Positions 10,601 to 17,659 of a stretch of 64,000 bases of DNA are shown here, in pieces (position 1 is the stretch's first letter; each line of letters begins with the position of its first letter). Below the pieces are notes generated by a model, which did not search any database, was not told where the DNA came from, and saw nothing but the letters and a program-made list of their open reading frames with translations. Both the position numbers and the translations under genes were made by a program. The DNA lies in NCBI RefSeq assembly GCF_003075045.1, contig NZ_QCZD01000002.1, positions 186,001 to 250,000 on the forward strand, read 5' to 3'. The stretch comes from Maribacter litoralis (GTDB lineage: Bacteria; Bacteroidota; Bacteroidia; Flavobacteriales; Flavobacteriaceae).

Positions 10601-11761
10601 TCAAATGCAATCAAATTTTTAGGTGACGGGGATAAAATCATTGTACATCTTAACAGTACTGCGAAAAATGGCTCTAGTCAATTTCTGATAAAAGTTAAAG
10701 ATAATGGTATGGGTATTTCAAAAGATGTCCTACCTCATATTTTTAATAGATTTTATCAAGCAGATGCATCCATTATTAGGTCGAGTAAAGGCACTGGTAT
10801 AGGGCTATCGTTAACCAAAAATTTTATAGAGTTGATGGGTGGAAACATTACAGTGAAAAGTGAATTGGGTAAAGGAACGGAATTTACTTTTTATTTGCCC
10901 ATATTCACCACCGCTAAAAGACAGGACTTAGCATTTAAAGATATTGAAATGCCGGTATATGAAATCGATGGGTTAAAAGAAGATGCAAAGCCACAATATC
11001 CTAAAGAAAGTAATTTGCCAATTGCATTGATCATAGAAGACAATGTCGATGTAGTTTATTTTTTGAAGAATTCGCTTGAAACCAAATATCGAACAGTTTG
11101 TGCAAATAATGGTAAGATTGGTGTTGAGAAAGCTCTAAGTGAAATTCCAGACATAATAATTTGCGATGTCATGATGCCGGTAATAGATGGTTATGAAGTT
11201 TGTAAAACTTTAAAATCAGATAAGCGTACAGATCATATACCAATTATAATGTTAACGGCGAAGTCTACTCAAAAAGACCGTATTGTAGGTCTATCACATG
11301 GTGCTGACGCATATTTGGTAAAGCCCTTTGAAAAAGCTGAGTTGTTTATAAGGTTAGATCAACTTATTGCATTACGTAAGAAAATGGTCAATAAGTTTGA
11401 AAGCGATGGTTTAGCTGTTTTTTTAAAAACTCAAACTAAGAACCCAAGAGTTCAATTCCTTCAAAAAGTGATTGAAATTATACAACATGAGATGGCTAAT
11501 TCTAACTTCGGTCCAAAACAATTGGCATTTAAATTACAATTGAGCGAATCTCAAACGTATAGAAAAGTAAAAACTATCACTGATAAATCTACTGCGGTCT
11601 TTATACGCTCGGTCCGTTTGGATAGAGCAAAAGAAATGCTTTACGATTCTGATATGACTGTTTCGGAAATTGCATATAGCGTAGGTTTTAATGATCCTTC
11701 TTGGTTTAGCCGCGCTTTTAAGAATGAATTTGGTTATGCACCAAGTGCAATTGATAAGTAA
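7637..11761 (+). CDS. Hybrid two-component sensor/AraC regulator (HTCS)
   Basis: This 1374-residue one-protein signalling system contains, in order: a signal peptide ending near LYAQ (about residue 50); two-component propeller repeats (about 55-690, repeated W-V/I-G-T units such as VWIGTQDGLNRF); a Y_Y_Y domain (about 745-810); a membrane helix (about 820-840); HisKA with phospho-acceptor H871 in THEFRTPLT; HATPase_c with DNGMGIS and GTGIGLS; a receiver domain with D1177 in CDVMMP and Lys in VKPF; and a C-terminal AraC HTH (about 1275-1374). The sensor reads a periplasmic ligand and the HTH binds DNA from the membrane. Relatives usually control polysaccharide-use loci, but here the neighbours are sulfur genes. 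An ATG at 7670 is an alternative start with a more usual signal peptide. Confidence 0.93.
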   Translation: MLFLHYFKEAIMGWSVEFKILKFFFFPLSLRCISLISTLLFQLSFLYAQDDVRIKYYSLEDGISQVTINELLKDSLGFVWIGTQDGLNRFDGKKFKTYKYDESDDASISGNHVTSLLEDKSGNIWVGTLGNGLNLYDYELDVFRSIDLENLVPNETILDMVVDHKSNVWITTRKSGLYKITSDGENFIQENFLKNTSLNGLYFDNSHILWVGGYNGTVYKFDLNTGASSAISSDISVEGDVQAFFRSNEKLFIGTEIGMFLYDINSKQLQKINLNKYGGSPTRHVVTFLKADDSAVWVGTGSGLFLFDVYALEVVQNIQYSENETDGLSNNTVQSLLKNSENQILVGTANNLNLLDFKSPYFKNISKNKRGSQVLNDNVIFSILKDGKDLWVGTSDGGLNLIREDNVYYFQENQNDPFNISGNVVREICKDEVNQRIWIATTRGLSMIDLKTFDAENPKFKIFRHVKSDPNTISNDFLKGIALDSSGIVWGATFGHGIFSLKMDSNGNEKIYRYKNENGNSNSLINDFAQCITIDKIGDIWIGSQGGLTRLSFKNYPNPVFTNYTRNDDLENSLSHNSVYDILVDDEDNKWVATRYGLNLWQQDGTFKSWTEQNQFTSAIIYGVQDDLDGNLWLGTTAGIVHFNPRSNQFKQYGVQDGIQSNEFDIHARFRDDQGFIYLGGIDGLTYFHPRDLTSIDAPQPLYFSEFRIKDQVIKANSSPKSALKESLLKTKELKFNNNQFPFYLQFSSVDFRLNKQIEYGYKLLPNNKEWNMLKDPEIQFLNLPSGNHTLLVNGFSRGVEWDQEPLKMKLHVIPPWWSTWWAYMLYVILVVVLAYFFYKFQVSRKLAFAESNRLKEIDQLKNSLYTNITHEFRTPLTVILGMAETIKENLGEKEFVRVNKPLEIIARNGKSLLHLVNEMLELAKLESGNIELQLVKTDVISFIKYICESFQSYAYEKNVNLVVYSEVDSLIMDVDDNKLQTIIYNLLSNAIKFLGDGDKIIVHLNSTAKNGSSQFLIKVKDNGMGISKDVLPHIFNRFYQADASIIRSSKGTGIGLSLTKNFIELMGGNITVKSELGKGTEFTFYLPIFTTAKRQDLAFKDIEMPVYEIDGLKEDAKPQYPKESNLPIALIIEDNVDVVYFLKNSLETKYRTVCANNGKIGVEKALSEIPDIIICDVMMPVIDGYEVCKTLKSDKRTDHIPIIMLTAKSTQKDRIVGLSHGADAYLVKPFEKAELFIRLDQLIALRKKMVNKFESDGLAVFLKTQTKNPRVQFLQKVIEIIQHEMANSNFGPKQLAFKLQLSESQTYRKVKTITDKSTAVFIRSVRLDRAKEMLYDSDMTVSEIAYSVGFNDPSWFSRAFKNEFGYAPSAIDK

Positions 11762-11957
11762 TTGAAATTAAGTGTTATACGTTTAATTTAAACTTTCATT
11801 ATGCACAAATAGTGCTATACTAAATTCTCTTTTCATAAATACTACCAGACTTTGCCGGTATACTGAAAGCCCTTCACTAATTCTTGTATTAAAATTGCAT
11901 GTATCCAGAAATAATTATTATCCCTTAGGGCAATATGTTGCAGTTAAATAAAACTAG

Positions 11958-13004
11958 ATGATAGATATTGTTAATTCTGAACCTAGATGTTCGGCACAAG
12001 TACAGACTCCATTCTATTTGAAGCTTTTAATGAGTCTAAGCTTCATTTCTATTTTTCTGCTCTGTAGTTGTTTAGATAAGCCAACAGTTGAAAAAAGAAT
12101 TGAAAATTCCTTGAGCAAAGATTACGATATGAGTTATGATATTTCTCAATTGGATGATTCAAAAGATAATGACTTAATACGATTTGGTTATGATCTTTTT
12201 CAAAACACCTCCAAGTATATCGGAAATGGTAGTAAAGCTAAAGGCGGTGTGTATGCAGGTAATAAATTGTCTTGTAATAATTGTCACCTCTGGTCAGGTA
12301 CAAAAGCATACGCCGCTCCACTAGTTGGTATAATAAATCGTTTTCCTCAATATAGGGGAAGGGAGAATAAAATAGGCACAATAGAGGAGCGTATAAATGG
12401 ATGCATGGAGCGCAGTATGAACGGAAAACCTATGCCTATAGAAAGTAAGGAAATGAAGGGGTTGTTAGCTTATATGAGTTGGCTTAGCAGGTATGCCCCT
12501 GAAGATGGAAAAATTTCAGGGCAAGGATTTGTGAAAATAGATATTCCCGACAGGGCGGTTGATATTAAACAAGGTAAAGCGGTTTTTAAGGCAAAATGTG
12601 TTTTATGTCATGCTGAAAACGGTCAAGGCTTAAAGGCGAAAGTAGGGTATGGATATCAATACCCACCGCTTTGGGGTAAGGATTCTTATAATGATGGAGC
12701 AGGTATGACCCGGGTAATTACGGCAGCAAGATTTATTAAAGCAAACATGCCATATGGCGCTACCTACGAGAATCCAATTTTGACCGATGAAGAGGCTTAT
12801 GACGTTGCCGGATATATCAATGTACAAGATAGACCATCCAAAAAAAATCGCGAAAGAGATTTTCCCGATCTAAAAAAAAAGCCGGTATCAACTCCATATC
12901 CCCCGTATGCCGATACATTTTCAATACGGCAGCATCAAATAGGACCTTTTTTACCGATTATGGAATATTACAAAAGTGAATACAATATTGTTAAATCTAA
13001 ATAA
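11958..13004 (+). CDS. tsdA: TsdA-type dihaem thiosulfate dehydrogenase (lipoprotein)
   Basis: This 348-residue protein has two CxxCH haem sites: C106-N-N-C109-H110 and C214-V-L-C217-H218. Sequence around them fits TsdA: YRGRENKIGTIEERINGC, RSMNG, YPPLWGKDSYNDGAGM, NMPYG, and DRPS with a C-terminal PPYAD...HQIGPF. C149 in RINGC is a candidate for the cysteine haem ligand known in TsdA. TsdA enzymes interconvert thiosulfate and tetrathionate in the periplasm, with electrons going to or from cytochrome c. LLCSC near residue 38 looks like a lipobox, so the protein is probably membrane-anchored. The direction of catalysis cannot be read. It leads a four-gene run with two DsrE-like genes and a TauE/SafE permease, after the HTCS. 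Confidence 0.85.
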   Translation: MIDIVNSEPRCSAQVQTPFYLKLLMSLSFISIFLLCSCLDKPTVEKRIENSLSKDYDMSYDISQLDDSKDNDLIRFGYDLFQNTSKYIGNGSKAKGGVYAGNKLSCNNCHLWSGTKAYAAPLVGIINRFPQYRGRENKIGTIEERINGCMERSMNGKPMPIESKEMKGLLAYMSWLSRYAPEDGKISGQGFVKIDIPDRAVDIKQGKAVFKAKCVLCHAENGQGLKAKVGYGYQYPPLWGKDSYNDGAGMTRVITAARFIKANMPYGATYENPILTDEEAYDVAGYINVQDRPSKKNRERDFPDLKKKPVSTPYPPYADTFSIRQHQIGPFLPIMEYYKSEYNIVKSK

Positions 13005-13010
13005 GTAAGT

Positions 13011-13691
13011 ATGAAAACAGAAAACGAGAGTTCTAGAAGAAAGTTTATGGGTGCGGTGCTAATGGGGGCCACGGCAAGTACCTTGTCATTAATTACCGGA
13101 CCGGTATATGCAGCAATGCCAAATTGCGATGATAAAAAAATGGCGGAAGCGGATGATTGGTTCAATAAAATTAAGGGTACCCATCGCATTGTTTATGATG
13201 GGTCTACGCCTCATGACGGATTTCCAATTATTTGGAATTGGGCTTTTTATCTAAGTAATAATGAAACGGGTTCAAAAGATGATGATATAACTGCCATGAC
13301 AGTATTGCGCCATAATGCTATTCCTTTTGCATTGAAGTCAGAAGTTTGGAAAAAATATAAGTTAGGTGAAGTATTCGGAGTAAATGATAATACTACCAAT
13401 GCTGCAGCTTTGCGCAATCCTTATTATGAGCCTCAAAATGGTGATTTTCCAATGCCGGTAATTCAAGGTATTAAAGAAATGCAAGAGCGTGGCGCAATGT
13501 TCTGTGTCTGTAATTTGGCACTATCAGTTTACAGTGGTGCTGTCGCAGAAAAAATGGGTTTGGATGCTAAGAAGGTATATCAAGAATGGGTAGATGCGGT
13601 TCACCCAGAAATACAGATTGTTCCCTCTGGTGTCTGGGCTTTGGGTAGAGCGCAGCAGAACGGATGTGGCTATATTTTTGCTGGAAACTAA
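13011..13691 (+). CDS. Tat-exported DsrE-like protein
   Basis: The 226-residue product begins with a twin-arginine signal (SRRKFMGA at residues 8-15, hydrophobic stretch, AA at about 34-35). The mature part is DsrE-like in layout: GTHRIVYDG strand, helix, a HNAIPFALKSEVW segment, RNPYYEPQNGDF, GIKEMQERGAMFCVCNLAL with C165 and C167, and a C-terminal VPSGVWALGRAQQNGCGYIF with C219. DsrE-family proteins carry sulfane sulfur on a cysteine; a periplasmic sulfur-handling role is inferred. It starts 6 bp after tsdA and is followed by a second DsrE gene, so the genes are surely co-transcribed. Tat export suggests that it folds, or binds a cofactor, in the cytoplasm. Family assignment is by pattern, not search. 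Confidence 0.7.
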   Translation: MKTENESSRRKFMGAVLMGATASTLSLITGPVYAAMPNCDDKKMAEADDWFNKIKGTHRIVYDGSTPHDGFPIIWNWAFYLSNNETGSKDDDITAMTVLRHNAIPFALKSEVWKKYKLGEVFGVNDNTTNAAALRNPYYEPQNGDFPMPVIQGIKEMQERGAMFCVCNLALSVYSGAVAEKMGLDAKKVYQEWVDAVHPEIQIVPSGVWALGRAQQNGCGYIFAGN

Positions 13692-13711
13692 TTAATAAAA
13701 AATATAATAAC

Positions 13712-14125
13712 ATGAGAAATATAATAATATTTATAGCATTTTTTTCCCTGTCTTTAAACTTGTTTTCCCAAAAGGAACCTATTAAAGTTGTGTTTGATCT
13801 TACTAGTGGTAGTCCCGATGTACAACGCTCTACAGCGCGACATTTGAGATTGATGTCTGAATCATATCCAACTTCAGAATTTGAGTTGGTTGTTTATAGT
13901 AGTGCTTATTCAATGGTGGATAAAAATTCGTCAGTTGCAGGTGAAACTCTTCGCGAAATCATTAACAACGATAATATTTCTATCGTGGTTTGTCAAAACA
14001 CGATGAAGCGAAATAAAAAAACGGAGAAAGATTTAATTCCGGGCGTAGGAACGGTTCCTGATGGTATTTATGAAATTATTTCTAAGCAAAAGCAAGGCTG
14101 GGGCTATATAAAAGAAGGTAAGTAA
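13712..14125 (+). CDS. Exported DsrE family protein
   Basis: This 137-residue protein has a Sec signal peptide (MRNIIIFIAFFSLSLNLFSQ) and a compact DsrE/YchN-like domain: IKVVFDLTSG, a central VVYSS strand, ISIVVCQNTMKR with conserved Cys94, then DLIPGVGTVPDGIYEI and a QKQGWGYIK end. In the family this cysteine can carry sulfane sulfur. The ATG at 13712 is chosen because it begins the signal peptide. A longer frame opening at 13664 overlaps the previous gene and gives no sensible N-terminus. It lies between the Tat-exported DsrE-like gene and the TauE/SafE permease. A shared role in periplasmic thiosulfate/persulfide handling is inferred. Confidence 0.82.
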   Translation: MRNIIIFIAFFSLSLNLFSQKEPIKVVFDLTSGSPDVQRSTARHLRLMSESYPTSEFELVVYSSAYSMVDKNSSVAGETLREIINNDNISIVVCQNTMKRNKKTEKDLIPGVGTVPDGIYEIISKQKQGWGYIKEGK

Positions 14126-14146
14126 AAAACTTAATCATTAACAGAA

Positions 14147-14956
14147 GTGGAAATTACCCAAATATTAGGATATTTTGGTGCGTTGGCTATAGGGGTAGTT
14201 TTGGGACTGATTGGTAGTGGAGGTTCATTAATGGCAATTCCCATATTTACTTATTTTTTCCACATTGGTCCGGTAACGACCACAGCTTACTCTTTGTTTG
14301 TTGTTGGCACTTCGGCTACAATAGGCGCTTTAGGTAATTTAAAGAAGAAACTTGTAAATTTTAGGATAGTTGTATTTTTTGGTATTCCAACTTTTATTTC
14401 AGTGTTTCTGGTTCGTAAATTTCTCATTCCTATTATTCCAGAGGAACTATTTAGTCTTTTCGGTTATGTTGTAACACAACATTTTGCGATACTATTTTTA
14501 CTGGCTGTTTTGATGTTGGTATCTGGGTATTCTATGATACATAATAATAAGGTCTATCATAACCCTTTTGAGCAGTTGTATTATAACTATCCAATAATGA
14601 TAATAGCTGGGGTGCTGATAGGTGTTTTAACAGGTGTTATCGGTATAGGTGGCGGTTTTCTTATAGTTCCATCACTTGTAATCTGTTTGCGTTTACCAAT
14701 GAAAAATGCAGTGGTCACTTCAATGTTCATTATAGCTTTAAAGTCCCTCATTGGTTTCTTGGGTGATATTCTCAGTGTTGAAATCAACTGGTCTTTTCTA
14801 TTTGGCTTTACGTTGGTTTCTGTTTTAGGTATTCTCTTAGGAAGCTATTTCTCAACATTTGTAAAGGGCGAAAAGTTGAAAAAATATTTTGGTTGGTTCT
14901 TAATATATATTGTTCTATGTATAATGGTTAAAGAATTATTTTTTGGCGAAACATAG
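14147..14956 (+). CDS. TauE/SafE (TSUP) family permease
   Basis: This 269-residue membrane protein has about eight hydrophobic helices and the two-repeat TSUP pattern: GVVLGLIGSGGSLMAIPIF near the N-terminus and GVLTGVIGIGGGFLIVPSL in the second half. TSUP proteins move sulfite, thiosulfate, organosulfonates or related anions across the inner membrane. Sulfur-anion transport fits the neighbouring tsdA and DsrE genes. The start is GTG at 14147, 21 bp after the DsrE gene; no nearer ATG precedes the first helix. It is the last gene of the sulfur cluster. No terminator is evident before queG. Confidence 0.88.
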   Translation: MEITQILGYFGALAIGVVLGLIGSGGSLMAIPIFTYFFHIGPVTTTAYSLFVVGTSATIGALGNLKKKLVNFRIVVFFGIPTFISVFLVRKFLIPIIPEELFSLFGYVVTQHFAILFLLAVLMLVSGYSMIHNNKVYHNPFEQLYYNYPIMIIAGVLIGVLTGVIGIGGGFLIVPSLVICLRLPMKNAVVTSMFIIALKSLIGFLGDILSVEINWSFLFGFTLVSVLGILLGSYFSTFVKGEKLKKYFGWFLIYIVLCIMVKELFFGET

Positions 14957-15127
14957 TTTATTTGAAATCAATTATGATTTATTAAAGTTAGATGAAAGAT
15001 GAAATAATTGTAAACTGTGTAATAGGATGTTTTTCTCCGTATTTATGCAGGTATAGTGGGTTACCATAATTAATATAACAATGATAAATTGAATTAGAAT
15101 GATAATCGTAATTTAGTTTTAAATTAT

Positions 15128-15265
15128 TTGACCCTGAACTTAAAACAAAAGAATAGCGATCTTATAAAAACCGAAGCCAAACGCCTCGGTTTTTTATCAT
15201 GTGGTATATCTAAAGCAGATTTTTTAGAAGAAGAAGCACCTAGGTTAGAAAAATGGCTCAATAAA
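15128..15265 (+). repeat. Intact copy of the queG 5' segment duplicated at 7274
   Basis: Bases 15164-15223 match 7310-7369 with two differences. Similarity continues more weakly on both sides, including the few bases before the TTG start (TTATTTGA here, TTATTTTGA at the ruvB end). The pair forms direct repeats bounding the sulfur gene block. Confidence 0.85.
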
Positions 15266-16054
15266 AATATGCATGGTGAAATGGGCTATATGGAAAACCA
15301 TTTCGATAAAAGGTTAGATCCAAGAAAATTGGTCGAAGGGTCTAAATCCGTTATTTCCCTTCTTTTAAATTATTACCCGGAAGAAACCCAGCGAGAAGAT
15401 GCCTATAAAATTTCAAAATACGCCTACGGTCAAGACTATCATCACATTATAAAAAATAAACTTAGGCAATTACAAGAATTTATAACCGAAGAAATAGGTG
15501 AGGTCAATGGTCGTGCTTTTGTTGATTCTGCTCCGGTTTTAGATAAGGCATGGGCGGCAAAAAGCGGACTGGGGTGGATCGGTAAAAATAGTAACCTTTT
15601 GACCCAACAAGTAGGTTCCTTTTATTTTATAGCGGAATTAATAGTTGATATTGAGCTGGAGTACGATCATGCCGTTACCGATCACTGTGGTACTTGTACC
15701 GCTTGCTTAGATGCCTGCCCAACACAGGCAATTGTTGAACCTTACGTGGTAGATGGTAGTAAGTGCATATCGTATTTTACCATTGAGTTAAAAAATGAAC
15801 TTCCAAATGAGATGAAAGGTTCTTTTGATGATTGGATGTTTGGTTGTGATGTTTGCCAAGATGTTTGCCCATGGAACCGTTTTTCTAAATCGCACAATGA
15901 GCCTTTATTCAATCCCCACCCTGAACTACTTTCTATGAGTAAAAAAGACTGGGAAGAAATTACCCTAGAGGTTTTTCAAAAGGTCTTCAAAAAATCTGCC
16001 GTTAAACGAACAAAGTTTAGTGGCCTTACTAGAAATATAGAGTTTCTTAAATAA
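15128..16054 (+). CDS. queG: Epoxyqueuosine reductase QueG
   Basis: This 308-residue enzyme performs the last step of queuosine synthesis in tRNA, reducing epoxyqueuosine with cobalamin and two 4Fe-4S clusters. It shows [10 protein letters not shown] at the N-terminus, the YAYGQDYH motif (about residue 100), the [27 protein letters not shown] signature region (about 130-155), [16 protein letters not shown] (about 192-207) and [11 protein letters not shown] (about 239-249) for the clusters. The start is TTG, because an in-frame stop lies at 15095 and no ATG intervenes. A decayed copy of its 5' end sits right after ruvB, so this gene was probably displaced from ruvB by the 7.7-kb block, losing its former coupling. 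Its present promoter is not obvious. Confidence 0.93.
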   Translation: MTLNLKQKNSDLIKTEAKRLGFLSCGISKADFLEEEAPRLEKWLNKNMHGEMGYMENHFDKRLDPRKLVEGSKSVISLLLNYYPEETQREDAYKISKYAYGQDYHHIIKNKLRQLQEFITEEIGEVNGRAFVDSAPVLDKAWAAKSGLGWIGKNSNLLTQQVGSFYFIAELIVDIELEYDHAVTDHCGTCTACLDACPTQAIVEPYVVDGSKCISYFTIELKNELPNEMKGSFDDWMFGCDVCQDVCPWNRFSKSHNEPLFNPHPELLSMSKKDWEEITLEVFQKVFKKSAVKRTKFSGLTRNIEFLK

Positions 16055-16221
16055 TTTCATTTTCTCAATCGTTTTCGTAGGCTTTTCCTTTAGATAATTA
16101 AGCAAAGGAGACTTATTTATATTATATTGGTTGCTACTTTAAATTATGTTTTTCTAAGTTATAGCATGATTTTTATATGAATATGTTAAAATTGACCATT
16201 AAATTATAAAAGTTTTCCTTG

Positions 16222-17541
16222 ATGAAAATAACCAAACCCAGTCTTAGTTTTTGGCAGATATTTAATATGAATGTTGGATTTTTAGGAATCCAGTATAGTT
16301 TCGGATTACAGCAAACGGCTATTAACCCTATATTTCTTTATCTAGGCGCACCAGAAGATATGTTGCCTATTTTGAATATAGCGGGCCCTGTAACGGGTTT
16401 GATCGTTCAGCCAATTATTGGGGCAATGTCAGATAAAACTTGGTCTGCACGGTGGGGGAGAAGAAAACCTTATTTTTTGATTGGGGCAATTTTAGGTAGT
16501 TTGTGTCTTTTTGCATTTCCTACAAGTCCTGTTTTGTGGTTCGCCGTCGGACTTTTATGGATTTTAGACGTAGGTAATAATATGGCTATGGAACCCTATC
16601 GTGCTTTTGTAGGTGATAAGTTGCCCGAAAAGCAATTAAGTTTAGGCTACCAAATGCAAAGTCTATTCGTTGGGGCCGGTATTCTCTTGGCAAACGGATC
16701 TATTGTTTTGTTTCAATACTTGTTTGGAGGTGAATCTGTAGAAGTGGCAGGCACCATACCAACGTGGTTATATTATTCATTCTATATCGGTGCAATTCTG
16801 TCTATTACTACCATACTTTATTCGGTATTAAAAACACCTGAAATTCCTCCATCATCAATGGAGTTGGAAGAAATAAATGCGGCAAAGTCCAAACCGTTAA
16901 TGGAACGGATAATGTTTCCATTCAAAGAAATTGCCGAGTCAATAAAAAGAATGCCCAAATTTATGTGGCGAGTAGGGGCGGTTTATTTATTTCAATGGTA
17001 TGCATTGTTTATTTATTGGCAGTATACCACACCTCTTTTCAAGTTGACCATGGGGTATACTACTGGAGAAGCAGCATCGCAATCAGCGCAAATGAGTTTA
17101 ACTTATAATGTTGTCACCATGTTAGTAGCTTTAGCTTTGGTACCTTTGACCTTGAAATTTGGAGGTAAAAAAGTATATGCGTTAAGCCTGTTTGGTACGG
17201 CGGTGTCCTTATTCTCTATTCCATTTATTACCGATCCTATTTTGGTTTTGGTGCCAATGGTTTTATTCGGTATTGGTTGGGCGGCAATGATGGGTATACC
17301 TTATACAATGGTGTCAAAAGTTGTGCCCCAAGATAGAAGGGGAGTATATATGGGTATTTTAAATATGATGATCGTAATACCTATGGGAATAGAGACTTTG
17401 ACATTTGGACCTATATATAAATATGTACTAGGTAATAACGCAATAAATGCGATGTTGTTTGCAGGAGCATTCTTTGCAATTTCTGGTATGTTGGCGCTTA
17501 GATTAAATGTAAGGAGCAAAGCCCAGGTTATTGATCTGTAG
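16222..17541 (+). CDS. MFS sugar transporter, SLC45/GPH-like
   Basis: This 439-residue protein has about 12 membrane helices. The MFS loop motif appears as GAMSDKTWSARWGRRKPYF (about residues 69-87), and the LDVGNNMAMEPYRAFVGD segment near 115 resembles SLC45/sucrose-type and maltose transporters. Flavobacterial relatives are usually annotated as sugar (often maltose) importers; the substrate here is inferred and uncertain. The ATG at 16222 is preferred to a TTG one codon upstream. It stands alone between queG and the malic enzyme gene, with no glycoside hydrolase or regulator beside it. No terminator was found on either side. Confidence 0.8.
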   Translation: MKITKPSLSFWQIFNMNVGFLGIQYSFGLQQTAINPIFLYLGAPEDMLPILNIAGPVTGLIVQPIIGAMSDKTWSARWGRRKPYFLIGAILGSLCLFAFPTSPVLWFAVGLLWILDVGNNMAMEPYRAFVGDKLPEKQLSLGYQMQSLFVGAGILLANGSIVLFQYLFGGESVEVAGTIPTWLYYSFYIGAILSITTILYSVLKTPEIPPSSMELEEINAAKSKPLMERIMFPFKEIAESIKRMPKFMWRVGAVYLFQWYALFIYWQYTTPLFKLTMGYTTGEAASQSAQMSLTYNVVTMLVALALVPLTLKFGGKKVYALSLFGTAVSLFSIPFITDPILVLVPMVLFGIGWAAMMGIPYTMVSKVVPQDRRGVYMGILNMMIVIPMGIETLTFGPIYKYVLGNNAINAMLFAGAFFAISGMLALRLNVRSKAQVIDL

Positions 17542-17632
17542 TAAATATTCCACTTTTTCCTTTTTGTAAGGGTTCCATTTATTTTGTTTGCATAAATACC
17601 GTTACTATTTACACTTTTTTGAAGAATACCTT

Positions 17633-17640
17633 TAAATTTG
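17633..17640 (+). promoter_or_regulatory. -7 promoter element of the malic enzyme gene
   Basis: TAAATTTG fits TAnnTTTG and lies 19 bp before the ATG. No convincing TTG -33 element is present at the usual spacing, so the call rests on the -7 motif alone. Confidence 0.4.
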
Positions 17641-17659
17641 ACCTTTTAAAATAGAACGT

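Larger units (their letters stand above)
7412..15127. other. Candidate inserted block between queG remnant and intact queG
   Basis: This 7.7-kb segment is flanked by two direct copies of the queG 5' end, one decayed (7274-7411) and one intact (15128 onward). It carries a hybrid two-component regulator and four genes of apparent thiosulfate/sulfur metabolism. No transposase, integrase, terminal inverted repeats or tRNA was found, so the mechanism of insertion is unknown. The flanking duplication suggests recombination that displaced queG from ruvB. Base composition is not obviously different from the neighbours by eye. Confidence 0.6.

Noticed and set aside
13664-13711. Longer start for the second DsrE gene
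   Set aside because: It would overlap the preceding gene and place 16 irrelevant residues before a normal signal peptide; ATG 13712 fits better.
7412-15127. Insertion sequence or integrative element
   Set aside because: No transposase, integrase, relaxase, terminal inverted repeat or tRNA target was found. The block is kept only as a candidate insertion on the strength of the queG duplication.
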